NCBI GenBank assembly: GCA_964557545.1 | Contig: CAZLAK010000008.1 | Location: 3,215 to 67,214 of the forward strand | Source: CAZLAK01 sp964557545 | GTDB taxonomy: Bacteria > Bacillota > Desulfotomaculia > Desulfotomaculales > Pelotomaculaceae | Direction of reading: 5' to 3' | DNA length: 64,000 nt | Shown here: positions 57,039 to 64,000 of the stretch, piece by piece | How positions within the stretch are numbered: the first letter of the stretch is position 1 | How the letters are laid out: each line of letters begins with the position of its first letter | Translations under genes and position numbers: made by a program | The notes under the pieces: generated by a model | Database searches by the model: none | Told to the model about the DNA's origin: nothing | The model's input: only the letters and a program-made list of their open reading frames with translations

Positions 57039-58010
57039 CTATACTTCGATGTCGGTGATTTTCTTTATAAAGAGATAACCCAAAAGCTCAGATATGCCCG
57101 CGCCGGCCAGCATGGCCAGCCCAATCTTTTCTGTAAGGAGAATCTTAAAGTACTGGGGGCTGATCACCAAAATGAGCGCGGCCATAAAAATGGGCAAAAG
57201 ACCGATTATCGCCCCGGAAATCCTCCCCTGGGCCGTTAAGGTGCGGATCTGGCCTTTAATGCGCAGGCGCTCGCGGATCGTTTCCGAAATGTTGTCTAAG
57301 ACTTCCGCCAGGTTGCCGCCCACCTGGCGCTGGATGAGAACTGCCGTCACCACCAGGTCGAGGTCGGGGCTCTCCACTCTTTTGGCCATGGTTTCCAGGG
57401 CTTCTTCCACCGGCCGCCCCAGGTTGACCTCTCTTAGGGCCCGGGCAAATTCGCCGCCAATGGGGTCGGGCATTTCCCTGCTGACCGTATCCATGGCCTG
57501 AAAAAAACTAAAGCCGGCCCGCAAGGAGTTGGCCATCACCGACAGGGCGTCGATCAGCTGGTCGTTGAGTTTTTGAGCGCGCCGCGCTTTGCCGCGCACC
57601 ACAACCCACTTGGTCAGGACATAACCGCAAATTCCGGCAACCGCCGCCCCTGCCGGATTGCGCGTAACAGCCAGCACCAGCGCGGGGACCCCTGCCGCTG
57701 CTATGAACTGCAGGGCCAAAAACTCCTCTGCCCGCATGGGAATGCCGGCGCGCACCAAATCGGCCGCCAGTCGCTGCTGGTACGCGCCGCGCCTGGCCAA
57801 AAGCGTGCCCAGACGGCGCAAAAGCTTCTGCCAGGCGGGCAGCCCCTCCTCATCTCTTTGGGCCGGGTTCCAGGGTGAGCGCGCCGCCCTGCCAGTGTAA
57901 ATTTTAAGCCGCCGGCCTACCCGCTGGGCCGCAGCCAAGGTGCCGGCGAAAAGGCCGTAAACAAAAATAAAGGCGGCCACAAATGTCAGAGCAACCGCTG
58001 CGTACTTCAA
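57039..58010 (-). CDS. tadB: Tad pilus inner-membrane protein TadB
   Basis: A 323-residue F-domain membrane protein, partner of TadC. N-terminal helix (VALTFVAAFIFVYGLFAGTL), middle helices, and the F-domain LIDALSVMANSLRAGFSFFQAMDTVSREMPDPIGGEFARALREVNLGRPVEEALETMAKRVESPDLDLVVTAVLIQRQVGGNLAEVL. TTG start at 58010. Gene order and spacing fit the Tad operon. Confidence 0.93.
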   Translation of the reverse strand: MKYAAVALTFVAAFIFVYGLFAGTLAAAQRVGRRLKIYTGRAARSPWNPAQRDEEGLPAWQKLLRRLGTLLARRGAYQQRLAADLVRAGIPMRAEEFLALQFIAAAGVPALVLAVTRNPAGAAVAGICGYVLTKWVVVRGKARRAQKLNDQLIDALSVMANSLRAGFSFFQAMDTVSREMPDPIGGEFARALREVNLGRPVEEALETMAKRVESPDLDLVVTAVLIQRQVGGNLAEVLDNISETIRERLRIKGQIRTLTAQGRISGAIIGLLPIFMAALILVISPQYFKILLTEKIGLAMLAGAGISELLGYLFIKKITDIEV

Positions 58011-58048
58011 CTAAAACACCACCCGTGCAGCATCCGGCACCGCAAGAA

Positions 58049-59464
58049 CTAGCGGCGGGCAAAGATATCCGCCGGCAGGCTTATCCCCGCCGCTTCCAGC
58101 CTGGACATAAAGCGGGGCCGGATGCCGGTAGCCGTAAAGCGCCCCACGACCTTGCCCATCTCGTCAACGCCGGTCTGCTCGTAAACAAAGATGTCCTGCA
58201 TGACAATGGTATCCCCTTCCATGCCCAGCACTTCGGTAATGTGGGTCACTTTGCGCGAGCCGTCCTTCAAGCGGCTCTGCTGGACGATTAAATCCACTGC
58301 CGAGGCAATCTGCTCGCGGATGGCCCGCACCGGCAGGTCCATGCCGGCCATGAGGACCATCGTTTCCAGGCGCGAGAGCATGTCCCGCGGGGAGTTGGCG
58401 TGGCCGGTGGTCAGCGAGCCGTCGTGTCCCGTGTTCATGGCCTGCAGCATGTCCAGCGCCTCGCCGGAGCGCACCTCCCCCACCACTATCCGGTCCGGCC
58501 GCATGCGCAGGGCGTTCTTAACCAGGTCGCGGATGGTTATGGCCCCCTTGCCCTCTATGTTGGGCGGCCGGGCCTCTAAAGTGACCACGTGCTCCTGCCT
58601 CAACTGCAGTTCAGCCGAGTCCTCAATGGTCACAATGCGCTCATCCTCCGGAATAAAGGAAGACAGGACGTTGAGCATAGTCGTTTTCCCGCTGCCGGTG
58701 CCGCCGCTGACCACGATGTTGAGGCGCGCCTTCACGCAGGCCTCTAAGAACTTGGCCATTTCGGGAGTGAGCGAACCAAACCGGATTAGGTCCTGGATTT
58801 TAAGGGGGTCGCGGGAAAACTTGCGGATGGTGATCGTCGGGCCGGAAAGGGCCAGCGGCGGGATGATGGCGTTGACCCGGGAACCGTCCGGCAGGCGGGC
58901 ATCGACCATGGGCATGCTCTCGTCTATCCGCCGGCCAATGGGAGCGACGATCTTTTCAATGACGTGCAGCACGTGCTCGTCATTGCGGAATTTGACGCCG
59001 GTTAGAGTTATCTTGCCCTTGCGCTCCACGTAGACCTTGTACGGCCCGTTGACCATGATCTCAGAAATAGTCGGGTCGTCCAAAAGGGGCTGTATAGGGC
59101 CGTACCCGAGCACGTCGTTGAGTATTTCTTCGACGACCGCCTGCCGGGTCACAGCTGGCAAAAAGACGTTTTCCGCCTCTAAAACCCGGTCGACGACTTC
59201 GCCCACCTTGGCAGCAAGTTCTTCCCGCGGCCACATTTCGTCTTTTAAAGAGGCGGCCGCCCCGCGGCCCTTTTTGGCCGCCCTCGCTCCCTGGCGGACC
59301 ATCTCGCCCTCCAGTTCCTCGATGACGAAGTGGAGGATTTTGCCCTTTAACTCCGCCATCCTCTCCTCTTCTTCCCGGGCCGCGGTTTCGGCCGGGCTTT
59401 TTTCGGCAGCTTTTTCCTTTTCTGGCACAGCCGTGCCGGGCAGCGGTTTGCCCAAACGCTTCAT
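58049..59464 (-). CDS. cpaF: Tad pilus assembly ATPase CpaF/TadA
   Basis: A 471-residue secretion ATPase. The N-terminal domain (about 1-130) includes a Lys/Glu-rich linker. The motor has IMVNGPYKVYVERKGKI, RLNIVVSGGTGSGKTTMLNVLSSFIPEDERIVTIEDSAEL (Walker A, Asp box), IVVGEVRSGEALDMLQAMNTGHDGSLTTGHANS (Walker B and His box). ATG at 59464 follows CAGGTG. An upstream frame to 59497 has no better site. Confidence 0.94.
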   Translation of the reverse strand: MKRLGKPLPGTAVPEKEKAAEKSPAETAAREEEERMAELKGKILHFVIEELEGEMVRQGARAAKKGRGAAASLKDEMWPREELAAKVGEVVDRVLEAENVFLPAVTRQAVVEEILNDVLGYGPIQPLLDDPTISEIMVNGPYKVYVERKGKITLTGVKFRNDEHVLHVIEKIVAPIGRRIDESMPMVDARLPDGSRVNAIIPPLALSGPTITIRKFSRDPLKIQDLIRFGSLTPEMAKFLEACVKARLNIVVSGGTGSGKTTMLNVLSSFIPEDERIVTIEDSAELQLRQEHVVTLEARPPNIEGKGAITIRDLVKNALRMRPDRIVVGEVRSGEALDMLQAMNTGHDGSLTTGHANSPRDMLSRLETMVLMAGMDLPVRAIREQIASAVDLIVQQSRLKDGSRKVTHITEVLGMEGDTIVMQDIFVYEQTGVDEMGKVVGRFTATGIRPRFMSRLEAAGISLPADIFARR

Positions 59465-59521
59465 CAGCGACACCTGAACATCACCGCCCCAAAACACCCA
59501 AAATTTTTACTTTTTACTCCC

Positions 59522-60742
59522 CTATTTGCCTCTCGCCCAGAGCTTGAAAAGGCCTTTCTTCCTCTGCTCTTCCAGTTCGTGCTGACGGCCGGTGTCGCCG
59601 GCGACCATTTCGGCTAACTCGGCTACAGCCGCGGCCACCCTGCTCCCCGGACTGCTCAGCACAAACGGCACCCCTTCATTAACCGAAGTGAGCACCAGCC
59701 GACCCTCGGACGGCACACGGCAGGCTGCCAGAAAGCTCAAGTTAGCCTCTATGTCCTCCACTCTGATGGATGAGTCGGCAATACAGCGGTTGACAACCAT
59801 CTTGGTCTTGGCCTTGTTGCGCAAAGAATCAAGGACCTCTAAGCATATTTTGGTATTCTTGATGGCCGGCAGCTCCATGGCGGTTACCAGGAGAATCTGG
59901 GTAGAGAGGTCGAGAGCGGCCAGGGTGATGTCCGAAAAAACGGCCGGCAGGTCAAGGATGACGTAGGGATATTTCTCTTTGAGGGACTGCAGGGTGCGCT
60001 CTACGTGGGCCGCCTTGACCACTTCGGCGTACTCCGGCCGCACCGGCGAGGCCAGCACCTGCACCCCCGAGGAGTGCACCGTAAAATACTGCTCCCACGC
60101 CGGGCTGTAATTCTGGTCTATTTCCTGGGCCAGTTCGTACCAGGTTTTGCGGGGCAGCAGGTTTAAGAGCACGCACACGTCGCCCCGCTGCAGGTCGAGG
60201 TCGACCAGCACTACCGGCCGCCCGGTGCGGCTGGCCAGGGCTACGGCCAGGTTGACGGCCAGGGTAGTTCGCCCCACCCCGCCCTTAGCCGAAAAGACGG
60301 CCACCATTTCCCGGCGGTCTACGTTATCCAAGGCTTTTTCTTTCAAGAGCCGGTTGGAAAGGCGCATCTGCTCGGACTCGTAAACCTTTCTAACCGTCTC
60401 GGCCAGCGCTTCCCGGCTGAAGGGCTTTTTTAAAATGTCGCGCCCGCCGGCGCGCATGGCCTCCCGCAGGAGGCGATGGTCTTGTTCCATAGCAGTAAAA
60501 ATGACGGCCGTGCGCGGGCAACGCTGGGCGATGAGGGCGGCGGCCTCAAAACCCCCAATGCCTGGAAGGTTAACATCCATGAGCACCACGTCGGGCAGGA
60601 GGCGCTCGGCCATATTAACCGCCTCCTCGCCATTTGACGCCCGCCCCACCACCTCCACACCGTCTTCGGCGCTCAAGTAACCGCAAATCACCTGGTACGT
60701 TTCCCAAACGTCGTCGGCCACGAGCACCCTGATGACCGCCAC
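59522..60742 (-). CDS. cpaE: CpaE/TadZ-like pilus localisation protein with receiver domain
   Basis: A 406-residue protein with two parts. Residues 1-125 form a full receiver domain: VLVADDVWETYQVI, VVLMDVNLPGIGG (phosphorylatable Asp), FTAMEQ and ILKKPFSREAL (Lys), so unlike the degenerate form in many CpaE proteins it may be phosphorylated. Residues about 145-380 form a MinD/ParA-like ATPase with VFSAKGGVGRTTLAVNLAVALA (deviant Walker A). It should place the pilus machine at a cell site. GTG at 60742 follows GGGAGGG. Confidence 0.9.
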   Translation of the reverse strand: MAVIRVLVADDVWETYQVICGYLSAEDGVEVVGRASNGEEAVNMAERLLPDVVLMDVNLPGIGGFEAAALIAQRCPRTAVIFTAMEQDHRLLREAMRAGGRDILKKPFSREALAETVRKVYESEQMRLSNRLLKEKALDNVDRREMVAVFSAKGGVGRTTLAVNLAVALASRTGRPVVLVDLDLQRGDVCVLLNLLPRKTWYELAQEIDQNYSPAWEQYFTVHSSGVQVLASPVRPEYAEVVKAAHVERTLQSLKEKYPYVILDLPAVFSDITLAALDLSTQILLVTAMELPAIKNTKICLEVLDSLRNKAKTKMVVNRCIADSSIRVEDIEANLSFLAACRVPSEGRLVLTSVNEGVPFVLSSPGSRVAAAVAELAEMVAGDTGRQHELEEQRKKGLFKLWARGK

Positions 60743-60800
60743 AAAATTCCCTCCCCCATAAAGCACTTTACAAAAAGCATAAAGCGGTTTTTAGACAGTC

Positions 60801-61727
60801 TTACCTTGCACTGCTGCCTTCTTCATCAAATACACTCCAGAGCTCACTGTTTACCGGTGCGGCCGCTGGGTACGGCGCGGCCTGTCCCCCGGCCGCGGCG
60901 GCTTTTTCTTTGGCCCTGGCCGCCTCCGCCTCAAAGGCGAGCCGGTCTAAAAGCCGTGCGCCGCCGGCAAAATCCCTGATCATGGTTTCGGCATCGATGG
61001 GCGCTAAAGCCCTTACCTCCCCGTCCACCGGTGAGCGCAGTGCCAGGCGCACTGAGCCGAGTTCTGAAGCTAAGAGCAGGGCCTGGGCTTCCTCCGGAGC
61101 TACAGCCAGGGTCACCGTGGCCGCCTCCTTGGCCTGCTGCTGGGTTTTGCTGCCTTCCCCCTCTTTGCCGCCGGTTTCTAACTTGGGCTGCTCTAAAGAC
61201 CTGCCTACCGCCAAAACCTCCACGTTTTGCAGAACGGTAGCCGCCACCTCCACGCTGCCGCCGCCCGAAGCCGCCCCGCCGGGTACAACCGGAATTTTCA
61301 GCAGTACGTCCACCCGGTCGCCCTGCCGGAGCAAAAAGCCCACGCTCCTCACTTCATCGACATTTATGGACACCGCCCGCTTGCCCGGGGGAACCTGGAA
61401 GGAAAGGCCGCCTTTAATCTCCCCTTGACGCACGACCCTGGCTAAAAGGACCTGCTCTCCGCTTACAATGGGCGCAAGAGCAACCGACCCTATCACGTCC
61501 TCTAATTTTTTGGCCGCCCGCGGGTGGACGGCCTCAGCAGGCACCTCTTTCAGGGCTACTGTTTCAGCAGTGATTAACTCGCGGGCGCTGATGTCTTTCA
61601 CCGCCACCACCACCTGGGCCAGACGGCGCTGGCGGGCTTCCCTCTCCACCTTCTTTATGTAACTGTAAACGCACAATGAAGCCGCCAGCCCTACCAAAAC
61701 GGCCAGCGCCACCAGCTTTTTGCCCAT
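60801..61727 (-). CDS. cpaB: Flp pilus assembly protein CpaB/RcpC
   Basis: A 308-residue protein with one N-terminal helix (LVALAVLVGLAASLCVYSYI) and an SAF domain (AVKDISARELITAETVALKEVPAEAVHPRAAKKLEDVIGSVALAPIVSGEQVLLARVV), followed by the RcpC-type region (SFQVPPGKRAVSINVDEVRSVGFLLRQGDRVDVLL). In diderms CpaB helps with the outer-membrane secretin; in this monoderm-type operon it probably supports the pilus base in the cell wall. It lies between tadG and cpaE. Confidence 0.9.
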   Translation of the reverse strand: MGKKLVALAVLVGLAASLCVYSYIKKVEREARQRRLAQVVVAVKDISARELITAETVALKEVPAEAVHPRAAKKLEDVIGSVALAPIVSGEQVLLARVVRQGEIKGGLSFQVPPGKRAVSINVDEVRSVGFLLRQGDRVDVLLKIPVVPGGAASGGGSVEVAATVLQNVEVLAVGRSLEQPKLETGGKEGEGSKTQQQAKEAATVTLAVAPEEAQALLLASELGSVRLALRSPVDGEVRALAPIDAETMIRDFAGGARLLDRLAFEAEAARAKEKAAAAGGQAAPYPAAAPVNSELWSVFDEEGSSAR

Positions 61728-61740
61728 AAAAAAGCTCCTT

Positions 61741-62751
61741 TTACTCGGTGAGTTTAACCCCGGTCAGGCCGTAGCCCGCACCGGCTGCAGGATCAGAGTC
61801 TAAAGGAAGCGTTATGCGGATAAAGCGGCCGGATATGGCACAGTCATTGCCGCTGCCCGGCTGGCCCTCGATGTAGAAGGCGGCAAAACCGGCTATTACG
61901 TAATCGGGTTCGTTGCCGCGCGGGTTTAGCGCGCGCAATACGGGGATAATAACAAAGCGCGCGCATCTGTCGCCCGCCGTCCGCCAGTCCGGCGTGTTCG
62001 TCCAGCAGGATGCCCCGTGCACCGGGCAGTTCCTTAACCTTTCCTCCAGGCCCTGGCGCGTCGGCCCGGACATATTGCCGCTTTCCTCGTACAGCCGGTC
62101 ACCAACTTTAAGTTCAAAAGACACACCGGCTGACAGGCTGTCTCTGTAGTCAGATGCTCCCCCGCCCCCGGGAATAACCCTGTTTGCTGCACCGGGGTCG
62201 GGAAAAGGCGGGGTGCGGGTTATGTCCAGCGCCCCGTACCAGCCCTGCTCGCCGCTGCCGCCGCCGTACTTTAAGGTGTAGGGCTGGCCGAAAACCAGTT
62301 CCTGATCCAAAATTCCCAGGGGCAGAACTGCGTAGCCGCCGGCGCCCTTCACCGCCCCTACGCGCGCGGTCGCCCGGGCACCGATCCGCCAGCGCTCCAC
62401 ACCCACGGCCGGCCCAAAAAAGAGGTTCACGTCTGTGCTCTTCGTGCAGGTGATCTTAGTGTTGGCGTCGGTGACGCTTACATCTTCTTTCGCCAGAACT
62501 ACGCCGTTGTATTCGGCGTACTCCACAGCCGTCTCTACGGCGGCCTGCGGGTCGTCCGGCAAAAACCTCGCCCCGGCCAGGGCGGCGGCGTCCAGGGCCT
62601 TTTGCAGCTGGGACTTGCGGACGGCCGCGAATCCCACGTCCACCACCAGGGCAGCAGAAACCAAGAGGGCCGTCAGCGCAGCAGCCACTAGGACGACGAT
62701 GCTTCCTCTCTGGTTCTTGGCGTATTTAAAAAACGCCCCCAAACCGGCCAC
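61741..62751 (-). CDS. tadG: TadG-like pseudopilin/adhesin
   Basis: A 336-residue protein whose N terminus (NQRGSIVVLVAAALTALLVSAALVVDVG) is the TadE/TadG-type pseudopilin helix with the RG-S cleavage-like junction, followed by KSQLQKALDAAALAGA, typical of TadG (DUF2134-like). The rest is a beta-rich exported domain with Cys residues (CPVHGASC, CAISGRF) and no vWA motif I can identify. It could be a minor pilin or surface adhesin. Start codon seven bases after the tadE stop. Confidence 0.83.
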   Translation of the reverse strand: MAGLGAFFKYAKNQRGSIVVLVAAALTALLVSAALVVDVGFAAVRKSQLQKALDAAALAGARFLPDDPQAAVETAVEYAEYNGVVLAKEDVSVTDANTKITCTKSTDVNLFFGPAVGVERWRIGARATARVGAVKGAGGYAVLPLGILDQELVFGQPYTLKYGGGSGEQGWYGALDITRTPPFPDPGAANRVIPGGGGASDYRDSLSAGVSFELKVGDRLYEESGNMSGPTRQGLEERLRNCPVHGASCWTNTPDWRTAGDRCARFVIIPVLRALNPRGNEPDYVIAGFAAFYIEGQPGSGNDCAISGRFIRITLPLDSDPAAGAGYGLTGVKLTE

Positions 62752-62757
62752 CCCCGC

Positions 62758-63135
62758 CTACTCCACCATCATGGTCGTGCTTCCCCGCACCGTGTACGAC
62801 TGGGCAGCAAAAAAGGGAATAGCCACGTCTACTTTGGCAGACACCGTCACCGTCACCGGCTCACCCCGGGAGCGGCTGCCCTGGGGGCTGACTGACACCT
62901 CGGCTGAACCGGCCGGTGACGCGGCCGCAGCCGCCCGCGCTGCAACCTCGCTGTCAGACCCGCCGAGAGCCGCTACCCTGGCCCCTTCCCTGGACGCGTT
63001 AGTCACCACCTGGTAGGTGTAAAAGGCGCGGCCGAACTCAAAAATACCCATGAGTATTAAAATTAAGAGGGGCAGGGCAATAGCCAGCTCCACCAAGGCC
63101 TGCCCCCGCTCGTCACCGGACAAGAACCGCAGCAC
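62758..63135 (-). CDS. tadE: TadE-like minor pilin
   Basis: A 125-residue pseudopilin: DERGQALVELAIALPLLILILMGIFEFGRAFYTYQVVTNASREGARVAALGG is the TadE domain, with the conserved Glu five residues after the RGQ junction and the ASREGAR motif. The C-terminal half is small and beta-rich. Probably processed by the CpaA peptidase encoded next to it. Confidence 0.92.
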   Translation of the reverse strand: MLRFLSGDERGQALVELAIALPLLILILMGIFEFGRAFYTYQVVTNASREGARVAALGGSDSEVAARAAAAASPAGSAEVSVSPQGSRSRGEPVTVTVSAKVDVAIPFFAAQSYTVRGSTTMMVE

Positions 63136-63147
63136 ACCAGTTCACCC

Positions 63148-63678
63148 CTAGAGCCCGCAGAAAAAGGTAAACGCGGCACCGCACAAAATGGCCAGGGTGT
63201 AGGGTACCGCCGGCAGGTCCTCCCCGCCGCCCGGAGGGGCAAGGGCCAAGGAAAGCCCCCTCACCGCCCAGGCCACCCAGAAGTGGTGAGCTATCCGCCG
63301 GCACGAGTTGCCCAGTTGCCGCCTGGCTAACAGGGTCACGGCGGCCATAACACCGCCGGCCACAGCGCCGGTTAAAAAAGTCCAGGCGGCAAAGTGCGCC
63401 CCTTTTAACAGACCCACCACGGCCAGCACCTTGACGTCGCCCGCCCCCACACCGCGCACGGCAAAGGGGATCAGGAGCAAAAGAACTCCCGCCAAAAGAC
63501 CTGCCGCCCCGTCCGCCAGACCCGGCAGGCCGCCGGCAGCTGCGCGCAGGGCGGTTCCCAAAAGCGCGGCGGCCGCTATCAGGGCGTTGGGGACTTTGCG
63601 CCAGCGCAGGTCGGTATAAACAGACGCACACAGGAAAGCGGCCAGCACGACATCCAGCGCGGTCAAATACCCCACCAC
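63148..63678 (-). CDS. cpaA: Prepilin peptidase CpaA/TadV (A24 family)
   Basis: A 176-residue membrane aspartic protease of the short A24 type, without a methyltransferase domain. VYTDLRWRKVPNALI holds the first catalytic Asp (TDLRxxKxPN) and RGVGAGDVKVLAVVGLLKG the second (GxGDxK). Four to five membrane helices. It should cleave Flp, TadE and TadG leaders. It follows the pilin gene after a terminator. Confidence 0.93.
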   Translation of the reverse strand: MVGYLTALDVVLAAFLCASVYTDLRWRKVPNALIAAAALLGTALRAAAGGLPGLADGAAGLLAGVLLLLIPFAVRGVGAGDVKVLAVVGLLKGAHFAAWTFLTGAVAGGVMAAVTLLARRQLGNSCRRIAHHFWVAWAVRGLSLALAPPGGGEDLPAVPYTLAILCGAAFTFFCGL

Positions 63679-63694
63679 TCCCGCTCAAGACTTT

Positions 63695-63743
63695 TAAAAA
63701 CAGACCCTGTACAAAGACATAAACGCTTGTCTTTGCCGGGTCT
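63695..63743 (-). terminator. Terminator between the Flp pilin gene and the assembly genes
   Basis: Minus-strand arms AGACCC (63743-63738) and GGGTCT (63707-63702) with an inner AAGAC/GTCTT pairing, followed by GTTTTTAAAA. It is imperfect but would leave pilin mRNA in excess over assembly-gene mRNA. Confidence 0.65.
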
Positions 63744-63805
63744 TTATTAAAGTTAGCTGCAAAAATTTTTACTGCCTCTTACCGGCAAGCTTAACCCCTT
63801 TTTTA

Positions 63806-63982
63806 CTACTGTGTATTAGTAGTCAAGTTATTGCCCACGCTGCCGAATATACCCGTCAGCCTGCCGCCTAAAAACACCAGGGCGGCAATGGCCGCGATAC
63901 CCACCAGGGCGAGGATGAGGCCGTACTCGGACATCCCCTGGGCCTTCTCCTCCTTCCACAGCCTTACCAGCAAATCCTTCAC
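63806..63982 (-). CDS. flp: Flp/Fap pilin
   Basis: A 58-residue pilin too short for most gene finders. Residues 1-19 form a charged leader (VKDLLVRLWKEEKAQGMSEY) with the cleavage site before MSEYG (G-M-S-E-Y: the Glu and Tyr are the Flp signature), then the helix GLILALVGIAAIAALVFLGG, and a short tail ending NLTTNTQ. The GTG at 63982 follows GGGAGGTG. It is the first visible gene of the Tad operon; its promoter lies beyond the right edge. Confidence 0.9.
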   Translation of the reverse strand: MKDLLVRLWKEEKAQGMSEYGLILALVGIAAIAALVFLGGRLTGIFGSVGNNLTTNTQ

Positions 63983-64000
63983 TGCGCATTCACCTCCCTT

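Noticed and set aside
58191..59033. Open frame of 280 codons on the plus strand opposite cpaF
   Set aside because: Antisense shadow of a well-supported ATPase gene; Ser/Arg/Met-rich composition typical of reverse-frame translation.
1..64000. CRISPR arrays, rRNA or tRNA genes, transposases, prophage genes
   Set aside because: None seen by eye. No regularly spaced direct repeats of 25-40 bp, no rRNA-like blocks, no cloverleaf I could defend, and no transposase or integrase motifs.

Overview
The window is a GC-rich, gene-dense stretch of a sporulating, anaerobic Firmicute. The gene set points to a Peptococcaceae/Desulfotomaculum-Pelotomaculum-like lineage; this is inferred from gene content and not from a marker-gene tree. 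Spore genes (spo0F, sleB, ypeB) and the spo0F-fba-fsa-rho order show a spore-former. A DsrC with both redox cysteines suggests sulfite/sulfate reduction. The anaerobic (early cobalt) cobalamin pathway and indolepyruvate:ferredoxin oxidoreductase fit a strict anaerobe. Almost every gene lies on the minus strand, so operons read right to left. The only plus-strand genes I accept are a small HDAC-family gene (40971) and a 62-codon orphan (55470).

Layout, left to right. (1) 1-4785: tryptophan operon aroF-trpE-trpG-trpD-trpC (trpC cut by the left edge). A strong promoter precedes a leader with two clusters of regularly spaced GAG/TAG triplets and an intrinsic terminator, the architecture expected for TRAP control. 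(2) 4889-23614: an 18-kb cobalamin operon in one direction, opening with a promoter, a cobalamin riboswitch and a terminator. Its order is cbiMNQO (cobalt ECF transporter), cbiA, cbiD, cbiE, cbiT, cbiL, cbiF, cbiG, cbiH, cbiJ, cbiX, cbiC. It ends in a four-gene module: a DUF2162 membrane protein with a CPLC motif, an ExbB/MotA-type channel protein, an ExbD-like DUF2149 protein, and a 1601-residue secreted, membrane-anchored CobN-like protein. This tail module is the best candidate for an undescribed system. (3) 23611-32700: an orphan radical SAM protein, an M23 peptidase, rho, a DUF2062 protein, transaldolase, class II aldolase, a zinc-ribbon protein, spo0F, a Yip1-like protein and sppA. (4) 32745-40874: pyrG, argS, iorA-iorB, and an aminotransferase/Lrp pair behind a T-box leader. 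(5) 40971-48315: HDAC-family protein, sodium/solute symporter, sleB-ypeB, two sensorless chemotaxis transducers, dsrC. (6) 48348-55323: rlmH, murA, a peptidase-MA-like protease, a TPR protein, an M23/G5/LysM peptidase, and a SCIFF RiPP precursor with its radical SAM maturase. (7) 55421-63982: the orphan small gene, a DUF192 protein, and a complete Tad/Flp pilus operon (flp-cpaA-tadE-tadG-cpaB-cpaE-cpaF-tadB-tadC).

Many starts are GTG or TTG. I chose them by Shine-Dalgarno spacing and stop/start overlap, and several differ from the longest reading frame. I saw no CRISPR array, rRNA, convincing tRNA, transposase or prophage. The only dispersed repeat I found is a 33-bp element present twice. 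Family assignments rest on my recognition of motifs and neighbourhoods; no database search was run.
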